Source: Doris montereyensis (lineage: Eukaryota; Mollusca; Gastropoda; Nudibranchia; Dorididae). Taken from it: 64,000 nucleotides of DNA. Within the stretch, counting starts at the first letter, position 1, and each line of letters starts with the position of its first letter. The notes beneath the pieces are model-generated. The model saw only the letters and a program-made list of their open reading frames with translations, did no database searches and had not been told where the DNA came from. Below are positions 60,501 to 64,000 of the stretch, piece after piece. The stretch covers positions 132,501 through 196,500 of the forward strand of contig JAXRKP010000188.1 of assembly GCA_037039925.1 (NCBI GenBank), given 5' to 3'. The translations under genes and the position numbers were made by a program.

Positions 60501-63500
60501 AGCTTATTATAAAAAATATCCTGAGAATAATATTTGAAGTTCATCATAAAAAATATCATGAAAAATATACATACATGATTAAAATGCCTCTTTCACAAAA
60601 CTGACGAATGAAAGAGAAAAGATAGTTTAACTGAGCAGAGAGATATGCGAGGATCAAAGACTGAAAATATTAGTTGGCTGACTCTTGGGTTTTGCTTCAA
60701 ATTGCTCTAAACATTTAAATACACACAAATACAATTATTAATTAGCAGCTTAGATATTCAAATCAAATGCTGTTAAAAAAGATATACATTGTGAATAGTC
60801 TCCTCTCAAATTTCTGTGTAAATCTTTTTACTTCTTGATAATTTAGCCTAAAGTGATCAAATGTGAATTTCAGACCTGTACTTAGATATGGTCTCCAAGA
60901 AATTTGAATTTTGGGATCAAACACGTGGCGATTCTATGATTTGGAAAGGTCTTTAAAATTGTCTCCATTTGTGGTGATGGCTGAATGTAGAGCAGTTTTT
61001 TGTGTGATCCTGGATTTTCAATAATAAAAAGAATAAATTTATAGATAATAACCATTGAATGAAAATGTAATAAATACATGTGACAATATAAAAGATTTAA
61101 AAGTTTAAAGTAAAGGAAAAAAAGGACTTAACGCCATGTGATGCTCCAAAACAAACAGATGACTGACAAAAAATACGTCAGGAGCAGCCCTACAAAATGC
61201 TTGTTCTTTTACAGCTCTAGTAAACGAAAAATTTGAAACAAATTTCTTTAAAATTCCATTCCTCTTCAACTCCAAGGTGACTAAGATCAAGTAAACGTAA
61301 AATTTGAAACAAATTTCTTAAAATTGGTTCCTCTTCAGTGTTGACTACGGTTCTTCATGTTGGCTAACCAAAGAGAATTTCCCCATTCATCTATTTACCA
61401 TGACAATTTCAGTACCTCTATATGTGCATATAGTATAGTCAAAAATGTGTTGACTTTGATCAAACACATTCCCTTTTTAGAGATATAGTAAGTGCATGCA
61501 AGCGCAGATAAACATGTAAACCCCACAAAAAAACTTCTGACAAAGTCAATTCCATTTCGACATCGGTTTAAAGTTATTTACAAAACCTCACACACAGAGT
61601 CATCTTTGCAACTGAGTAAAAGAAAAGGGCCGATAAACAGAACATTCACATTGGCATGTAGACTATCAGACACAATTTATGTTCAAAGTGAAAAGAAGAT
61701 TTCAAAGGTTTCAAGTAACATTATACCTATATACAGCATTGGCTGAGAGACACTTTCAGTCTCCAAGTCATCTGTCGTAAAAGCGCTTAGTGTCGGGACA
61801 TGCTTTGGATCAAACAAGTTCATCTGCTCAAGATGGCCATTCCGTAGCAGCCACGCCCTTGCAATTGGACTTCCAAACTGTAAGCATCAGTAAAACATCA
61901 AATGAAGAAAGGACTTGAAAAGCATCAATCATGACTTTCAATAAAACATCAAATGAAAAAAGGACCTAAATATGCATGACATTCTGAACACACTAAAATC
62001 TACAGCATATAATTCTTACTTACTCGTGTATCACTAGGCTGTCAAAACTCGCTTAAATTTTTGTCGAGAGGGCACAAAAGTTAGAAAACTAGATCTACAC
62101 ATTTGTCTTCTCACATCATGAAAAGCAATTAAACCTAGACAAATTTTATACCACGTTGTTACTTTTTCTATCATTTTGATAACATTAACAAATAAACTCA
62201 TTTTGAAAGTCTGAGCTCCTTGGTTTTGTTTGTTTAAAAACGACACATTTTGTGTTTTCTGTCACACGGCTTCACTGTGACTCAAACACCAGTTTGTTTT
62301 TAAGCCTTGGCAAAAATGTCCCGTCAGATGCACCTAGTTATGTGTGATATCAAAATAAACACAAAAGAAGCCACTTTATCATAGTGCTAATCTGTCTATA
62401 ATTTTATTTCTTTTTAAGGGAAAAAAATAGATTGAAGTTAAAAATGCTAGAAAAATTAACTTTTTTTCATATGTTCAAGGACAGATGTGTATCACTGGAT
62501 AGACAAATCATTTTTCTTGTGCATGCTAAAATTTCATGATGCTCAAAGCTATGGGACGTTTTTGTAAACATTTCAAACAACCCTACCCTCAACACCTACT
62601 TACTCCAATCTGCAAACCTAGCCATCAATATGGCTAGCAAGCGCGACTGTCTTCAAAGCAATTTAAATTGATTAAATTAATATAAGAATGAACATAAATT
62701 CTAGATCTAAATTCTAACATTTTATTATAGATTTAGTTGCACAAACAGCCATCAGTTCTAGTTAACTCAACATGAATCGGTAAGAAACATTTATATTATA
62801 GATCTAGATATATTTGGACAGGTTTATGATGTAGGGGGATTCTGAGTATTTCTTTAAAATTTGGAATTAGAAAGAGCCAAGATAAATATTGTTTCACTTT
62901 TGAAAGTAAATATGGCAGTATGCTCACAATAAAAAGTTCTTTTCAATGGTGTATTACATTACATACTAGTAGAAATATTTCAATTTTTTGATTTTGACAG
63001 CCTAGTAACACCAGATGTCAGAGCCCAATGAGAGTTTTGATACATAATATTATCAGGCTGAAACTCACAGCTAGGTGAAAAAAATTAAAGTTTATTAGAG
63101 GCCCCTACAGCCCAGAGCGTATCCTGGTTTCTATAGAATGAAGTGGAATGGGTGATAATAATCACCTCCTGAATTTTGCTCGAAAACAATCAAAAAAATG
63201 TTTGGCCTCTGGACTACCGAGCCCCTACAAGAATGAAGCTATACAGTCATCTATGAATATAAATCTGAACATCTCTAACAGTGGCCGCTTATAACTCAGG
63301 CACCTACAACTGCCATATTTCGCATGTAGATTTCAAATAGCCTGATTTAGGCTCTTAGTGAATAAACTCTTGGATCAAATCAGTAATTTAATTAATTGGA
63401 AAAAGATTGTTTTGCCTGCGATCCACGAAACATTTTATTATCACTAGATCTAATTTCTAGATTTCCGGTCATTGTAATTAAAAACCTGGGTATCTTCAGC

Positions 63501-63801
63501 ATTAAGTATATTAATTTGATCCAGTAATCATACTTGACATCCCCCGTAACCAATACAGTGGTTTCTGAGTTAACCGCAGTCAAAGTTCAAGAGAACCAGC
63601 TTTATAATAAAGAGAAATCCTAATCCAACATCATTTACGAGCATGCATGTATTATATCATATCACATTACCTTGTGCTCCCATGCTACTTTTCTGGAATG
63701 TTTCTTATCAAGGGCCACAACTTTTCCCTCTGGGACAAGAAGCTGCAGCAGGCTTTCATAATCCACTTCATCCGCATTCTTGTCTTTGTTCGGACATTGC
63801 T
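42259..63801 (-). CDS. EIF2AK3: PERK (EIF2AK3) gene, partial, 13 exons traced
   Basis: ER-membrane kinase that senses unfolded protein through its lumenal domain and phosphorylates eIF2alpha to slow translation. Exons (5' to 3', minus strand): 63801-63671, 61877-61727, 61009-~60885, 56616-56491, 55289-55145, 54771-54663, 54072-53972, 52944-52822, 50019-49877, 48252-47507, 45943-45770, 43181-43018, 42411-42259. Diagnostic text: [14 protein letters not shown] (human PERK has a near-identical PIASAWLL segment), [26 protein letters not shown] + PSNIFF, VGDFGLA, LYMSPEQ, and [16 protein letters not shown], where PFSTQMER is characteristic of PERK and separates it from GCN2, PKR and HRI. The signal peptide and most of the lumenal domain lie beyond the right edge. 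Frame breaks of one base occur in exons 43018-43181 and 47507-48252. All recognised catalytic motifs are intact. Confidence 0.93.
43018..43181 (-). CDS. EIF2AK3: PERK exon, kinase subdomains IX-X, one base missing
   Basis: Acceptor GGCTTACCAG; reads [18 protein letters not shown], then the frame must shift by one to give [20 protein letters not shown] and FLIELPIE before donor GAA/GTAAGA. The break is in CTTATCTTTTGGAATTG: a fifth T would restore LIxLELWVPF. The exon is 164 bp, whereas phase 0 on both sides demands 165, independent support for one lost base. Confidence 0.88.
43182..43524. other. PERK intron, unremarkable part
   Basis: No feature except the immediate acceptor region of the 43181 exon. 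Confidence 0.5.
43525..44682. repeat. 46-bp minisatellite in a PERK intron, about 25 units
   Basis: Unit CTATGGTTCACATCAGCACA + CATTTATTGCACTCAGACCG + GTGCCC, with CATC/CACC and CACA/CGCA variants and several shortened units (43690-43790). Its right end runs into the duplicated PERK donor segment at 44683. Three long plus-strand ORFs (253-390 codons) are repeat artefacts. Confidence 0.95.
44683..44764 (-). repeat. Duplicated exon-end/donor segments of PERK, donors inactivated
   Basis: Two partial copies of the segment spanning the end of the 45770-45943 exon and its donor: TATATGAGTCCTGAACAG followed by ATGAGT (about 44683-44705) and TACATGAGTCCTGAACAG followed by ATTAGT (44746-44764), each still coding YMSPEQ. 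The functional copy has GAACAG/GTTAAT. In both decoys the donor GT is AT. Copy 2 also keeps about 45 bp of intron (GAATAAAAGCCAAATGATTC), as next to the real exon at 45729-45750. Confidence 0.75.
44765..45723 (+). mobile_element. Tigger/pogo element with transposase N-terminal remnant
   Basis: TA target site on both sides (44763-44764, 45724-45725). Left end CAGTGGAACACGTTTAAACC; right end in reverse complement CAGTGGAACCGTTTAAAAGT. At 45354 a plus-strand frame starts [17 protein letters not shown], then in shifted frames IKEVDGGTE and [13 protein letters not shown], the helix-turn-helix DNA-binding start of pogo/CENP-B-like transposases. The catalytic domain is absent. It sits in a PERK intron, antisense to the gene. 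Confidence 0.85.
45770..45943 (-). CDS. EIF2AK3: PERK exon, activation segment (DFG to SPEQ)
   Basis: Acceptor TTGAATCCACAG; reads [20 protein letters not shown], ... [18 protein letters not shown]; donor CAG/GTTAAT. DFG Asp binds Mg; [11 protein letters not shown] is the P+1/APE region in its eIF2alpha-kinase form, and the Thr residues before LYMSPEQ are candidates for activating autophosphorylation. 174 bp, phase 0 to 0. Confidence 0.95.
45944..46456. other. PERK intron, no feature
   Basis: Anonymous intronic sequence upstream (minus-strand sense) of the activation-segment exon. Confidence 0.5.
46457..47367. mobile_element. Second Tigger/pogo-like relic in a PERK intron
   Basis: TA (46455-46456) then CAGTCCAGCACTTTTATATC at the left; right end in reverse complement CAGTCCAACCCACATATATC, preceded by TA at 47368-47369. 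Terminal repeats agree over about the first 11 bases and then partly. Repeated GTCGATATATG words lie near the right end. No transposase recognised. Confidence 0.6.
47507..48252 (-). CDS. EIF2AK3: PERK large exon: kinase insert, hinge, catalytic loop
   Basis: Acceptor AAAATTTCAG at 48253. Acidic and Ser-rich insert in three successive frames: [20 protein letters not shown]; then [20 protein letters not shown] ... [17 protein letters not shown]; then [20 protein letters not shown] ... [14 protein letters not shown]. The last frame runs on to [19 protein letters not shown] (hinge) and [14 protein letters not shown] (catalytic loop) with donor AAG/GTTTGT. Frame changes fall at an A6 run (about 48170) and a G3 run (about 47919). 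At least the second needs a missing base, because no intron fits. A long low-complexity insert here is typical of PERK. Confidence 0.88.
48253..48376. other. PERK intron fragment
   Basis: Acceptor region only. Confidence 0.4.
48377..49215 (-). mobile_element. Decayed piggyBac-like element, transposase N-terminus
   Basis: Left edge TTAA (48377-48380) then CCCGTCGTTGCGACCC. Minus-strand frames give [50 protein letters not shown], then in broken frames [13 protein letters not shown] and YTDNEVYE, an acidic leader as in piggyBac transposases. A GGTCATGTGACCATAG + CAACCATCTTGGATTTTG block (48525-48560) is shared with the element at 50305 (50692-50722). The right edge is not found. Confidence 0.55.
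49216..49876. other. PERK intron, no feature
   Basis: AT-rich, nothing recognised beyond the donor of the 49877 exon. Confidence 0.5.
49877..50019 (-). CDS. EIF2AK3: PERK exon, alpha-C helix and beta-4/5
   Basis: Acceptor CTTCCTACAG; reads [48 protein letters not shown]; donor TTTG/GTAATA. The Glu in LREVKAL is the conserved alpha-C glutamate that pairs with the ATP lysine. 143 bp, phase 2 to 1. The phase does not meet the first frame of the 48252 exon, so either a small exon is unseen or a base is lost there. Confidence 0.93.
50325..50510. repeat. ~32-bp minisatellite near the piggyBac end
   Basis: About five units of CCACCCGTTTTGAACCTAG + TTTCCACCCAGTG, some truncated. It starts about 20 bp inside the transposon end. 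Confidence 0.85.
51165..51895 (-). repeat. ~38-bp minisatellite made from a piggyBac transposase motif
   Basis: About 19 units CTTCTATTTCAATGGTGTCC + ATTGCAACCCAATAAAGC. On the minus strand one unit reads [12 protein letters not shown], the conserved segment just before [10 protein letters not shown], which a transposase has once. Units of 36 to 39 bp (TTTGCAA versus TTGCAA) mean only some keep the frame, so the array destroys the ORF. Confidence 0.92.
52612..52821. other. PERK intron between piggyBac and N-lobe exon
   Basis: Short AT-rich sequence with repeated GGAATCATTTxxTTTAAT words. Confidence 0.4.
52822..52944 (-). CDS. EIF2AK3: PERK exon, glycine-rich loop and ATP lysine
   Basis: Acceptor ATCAATTGTAG; reads [40 protein letters not shown]; donor AAGAG/GTAAGC. 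GKGGYG is the nucleotide-binding loop and AVKR carries the ATP-anchoring Lys. 123 bp, phase 2 to 2; matches human PERK exon text LGRGGFGVVFEAKNKVDD with a similar layout. Confidence 0.95.
52950..53745. repeat. ~45-bp minisatellite in a PERK intron, about 17 units
   Basis: Units AGAGAAAAATAACCCTGTTT + ATAATGACAGTCAAATGTTG + ATTAAAA, 38-50 bp. It starts within about 10 bp of the acceptor of the N-lobe exon, so the intron end was drawn into the expansion. Confidence 0.92.
53972..54072 (-). CDS. EIF2AK3: PERK exon, juxtamembrane cytoplasmic linker
   Basis: Acceptor CTCTTCACAG; reads [33 protein letters not shown]; donor TCAAG/GTACCC. Corresponds to the Ser/Asp-rich linker before the kinase domain (human ends ...GYISRYLTDFEPI). 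101 bp, phase 0 to 2. Confidence 0.85.
54060..54223 (-). repeat. ~67-bp repeat, three copies, triplicating a splice acceptor region
   Basis: GACTCCTGTGAAGAG starts copies at 54068, 54134 and (as GACTCCTGTCAAGAG) 54203, each followed by GCATTAGGCAAAGCATTTAG-type sequence. On the minus strand each copy holds the acceptor CTCTTCACAG/GAGTC; the third has CTCTTGACAG. Only the copy at 54073 leads into open coding sequence. Confidence 0.85.
54224..54662. other. PERK intron, no feature
   Basis: Contains a GT-rich stretch (54370-54393) and a poly-T run (54541-54553). No feature beyond the donor of the membrane exon. Confidence 0.5.
54663..54771 (-). CDS. EIF2AK3: PERK exon, transmembrane segment
   Basis: Reads [36 protein letters not shown]; donor [23 protein letters not shown] is hydrophobic and positioned as the single membrane span, followed by an acidic cytoplasmic stretch. 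Two acceptors lie 4 bp apart (TTTGTAG/GAAG/). Only the downstream one (54771) keeps frame with the previous exon; the upstream one would give W-KEI, close to human WWKEIV, but then needs one base removed in ACAAAG. Confidence 0.82.
54776..55144. other. PERK intron, no feature
   Basis: AT-rich, nothing recognised. Confidence 0.5.
55145..55289 (-). CDS. EIF2AK3: PERK exon, lumenal juxtamembrane region
   Basis: Acceptor CTGCGACACCAG; reads [48 protein letters not shown]; donor CTATTG/GTATGC. Parallels human DNGYYLPYYKRERNKRSTQ and the following segment up to the tryptophans before the membrane. 145 bp, phase 1 to 2. Confidence 0.88.
55290..55471. other. PERK intron segment
   Basis: No feature. 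Confidence 0.4.
55472..55745 (+). mobile_element. tRNA-derived SINE, second family (S2), in a PERK intron
   Basis: A box TAGCTCTGTTTGTAGAGTG (55480-55498) and B box GAGTTCAATTCTC (55522-55534) from a tRNA head. The body includes AAAGGCGGTATGGAAAGC + AATGGAAAACTACC; the end is TACTTTACTTTAC. Body and tail differ from the S1 SINEs at 25.5 and 37.5 kb. Antisense to PERK. Confidence 0.75.
55746..56490. other. PERK intron, no feature
   Basis: AT-rich intronic sequence, nothing recognised. Confidence 0.5.
56491..56616 (-). CDS. EIF2AK3: PERK exon, lumenal domain end
   Basis: Acceptor TTATGTCTTTTAG; reads [41 protein letters not shown]; donor TTTG/GTGAGG. Human PERK has SPSRTPVLVG at the same place and ILQYPYDNGYY across the next junction, matched here by EEYPF/DTGYF. 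126 bp, phase 1 to 1. Confidence 0.88.
56617..56813. other. PERK intron segment
   Basis: No feature before the TTAA-bounded element. Confidence 0.4.
57360..57556. repeat. (GA)n tract in two blocks with AAGGAAAACAAGG spacer
   Basis: GA runs at 57360-57385 and 57507-57556 separated by purine-rich sequence, then a G run at 57578-57588. Leu-Ser ORFs on the minus strand are artefacts. Confidence 0.93.
57590..58640. other. Interior of the TTAA-bounded element; no gene
   Basis: C run at 57854-57866. Anonymous sequence otherwise, no recognisable coding on either strand. Confidence 0.45.
58680..58850. repeat. 55-bp minisatellite, three copies
   Basis: Unit TGTCATTATCGTAGGTGTGC + TTAGAGTGACCAGCAGCAGG + CAAATATACGGGACC; nearly identical copies, so recent. 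It ends at the right terminus of the possible TTAA element. Confidence 0.93.
58914..59921 (-). mobile_element. piggyBac-like relic, TTAA right end and acidic transposase leader
   Basis: Right end CCAGTTCTAGGG + TTAA; left end CTCTCGAATTGGCACAT, inverted match to CCCTAGAACTGGCCAAAT. The left block (TATAAACTTCTGTGGCGG + CCATGTTCAT) recurs at 53760-53795 after TTAACCCTCGAACC. Minus-strand text [20 protein letters not shown] + [10 protein letters not shown] (about 59625-59540) resembles a piggyBac acidic leader. No catalytic part remains. Confidence 0.5.
60100..60420. repeat. 40-bp minisatellite, eight copies
   Basis: TTGTAATTTGATAATATTTG recurs at 60121, 60161, 60201 and so on to 60401, exactly every 40 bp, with GAAATGGTATGTACACTATT between. 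Very regular, so probably recent. Confidence 0.96.
60421..60575. repeat. ~38-bp minisatellite, about four copies, adjoining the 40-bp array
   Basis: AAGTTCATCATAAAAAATATCCTGAGAATAATATTTG-type units (written here as AAGTTCATCATAAAAAAT and CCTGAGAATAATATTTG) follow immediately; the shared AATATTTG suggests it arose from the flank of the first array. Confidence 0.85.
60576..60884. other. PERK intron, no feature
   Basis: AT-rich, nothing recognised. Confidence 0.5.
60885..61009 (-). CDS. EIF2AK3: PERK exon, lumenal domain, donor unresolved
   Basis: Acceptor TTGAAAATCCAG; reads [41 protein letters not shown], then TAA. Fits the human segment from GQLYLQSS to IPLPTIKWKPLI. The next exon needs a one-base remainder. 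The only GT in that phase is weak (ACGT/GTTTGA, ending the exon at 60923). CATATCTAAGTACAG at the end of homology lacks an in-phase GT, so a two-base loss or a non-GT donor is possible. Confidence 0.75.
61222..61345. repeat. ~68-bp tandem duplication in a PERK intron
   Basis: AAACGAAAAATTTGAAACAA and AAACGTAAAATTTGAAACAA start two copies that both continue TTTCTT, AAAATT and TTCCTCTTCA. No gene. Confidence 0.8.
61346..61726. other. PERK intron, no feature
   Basis: Nothing recognised; the plus-strand open frame at 61492-61746 overlaps the exon in antisense. Confidence 0.5.
61727..61877 (-). CDS. EIF2AK3: PERK exon, lumenal sensor domain
   Basis: Acceptor GATGCTTACAG; reads [51 protein letters not shown]; donor ATAG/GTATAA. 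Human PERK has [20 protein letters not shown] + LFDDTSY here. 151 bp, phase 0 to 1. Confidence 0.93.
61878..63094. other. PERK intron, no gene
   Basis: An imperfect duplication (TAAAACATCAAATGAAGAAA, 61890-61970) follows the acceptor. The rest is AT-rich with scattered TAGATCTA words. Confidence 0.5.
63095..63230. repeat. Fragment of repeat family R1 (right end)
   Basis: TTGGCCTCTGGACTACCGAG + CCCCTACA matches the right ends at 3415-3445 and 7330-7360. It is preceded by a diverged CTCGAAAACAATCAAAAAAA-like piece equivalent to the CTCGAAAAACATCATG segment of copy 2. Confidence 0.6.
63671..63801 (-). CDS. EIF2AK3: PERK exon, lumenal sensor domain (5'-most in window)
   Basis: Acceptor ATAATCCTTACAG; reads [43 protein letters not shown]; donor CACAAG/GTAATG. 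Human has [20 protein letters not shown] at this point, a beta-strand repeat of the IRE1/PERK lumenal fold. 131 bp, phase 1 to 0. Upstream exons with the signal peptide lie beyond 64000. Confidence 0.85.
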
Positions 63802-64000
63802 CTGTAAGGATTATAAACATTACACTAAAAAACTTTTGTTAAATAAATACTAAATGGAAATTCATATGCGTCCTAATAAAATTGCTATCTGAGCAATACA
63901 TTTTACATGGTATTCAAATAAAGCCAAACAAGCTTCATTTTGCTAATTCTTGAATTTGAATTATTTCATTTAAGAGACATGGACTCAGAGGTTTTGCTTA

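Overview
This is an AT-rich eukaryotic nuclear window crowded with microsatellites, minisatellites and transposon debris. Long introns, tRNA-derived SINEs, several non-LTR retrotransposons and cut-and-paste elements suit an invertebrate animal. A marine mollusc (perhaps a gastropod) is my best inference, but no sequence here proves it.

The main gene is a minus-strand orthologue of PERK (EIF2AK3), the ER-stress eIF2alpha kinase. Thirteen exons can be traced from 63801 (5' end outside the window) to the stop codon at 42259. They run from the last part of the lumenal sensor domain, through the membrane segment, the glycine-rich loop and N-lobe, the kinase insert, HRDLK and DFG, to the C-lobe and tail. 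Exon order and most splice phases agree. At least two exons lose frame by one base inside or next to short homopolymers although their homology continues, which looks like assembly error rather than gene death. The introns hold a piggyBac transposon with a broken transposase, further TTAA-bounded relics, two pogo/Tigger-like relics, a SINE and several minisatellites. A third Tigger-like element lies just downstream of the gene.

Other gene evidence: a complete two-exon plus-strand gene (25251-26013) for a 97-residue protein resembling the synaptonemal-complex protein SYCE3; a TRIM-like coiled-coil fragment on the minus strand at 10.2-11.6 kb; and an unrecognised minus-strand coding exon at 180-467.

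Layout: 0-3 kb simple repeats; 3-7.4 kb minisatellites and a LINE reverse-transcriptase fragment; 7.4-12.9 kb repeats and the TRIM-like fragment; 13-20.2 kb a LINE cluster that includes two head-to-head copies with repeated 5' leaders and a MITE insertion; 20.2-24.6 kb mostly anonymous sequence with small palindromes; 24.6-24.9 kb five tandem copies of a retroelement primer-binding-site-like motif; 25.2-26.0 kb the SYCE3-like gene; 27.1-37.4 kb one 10.3-kb satellite array of 39/43-bp units; 37.5-42 kb a SINE, a Tigger-like element and a 31-bp array; 42.3-63.8 kb PERK.

The most striking theme is the repeated birth of minisatellites from functional motifs. A reverse-transcriptase motif, a piggyBac transposase motif, a SINE internal segment, a primer-binding-site segment, a splice-acceptor region and a splice-donor region have each been tandemly duplicated or amplified.
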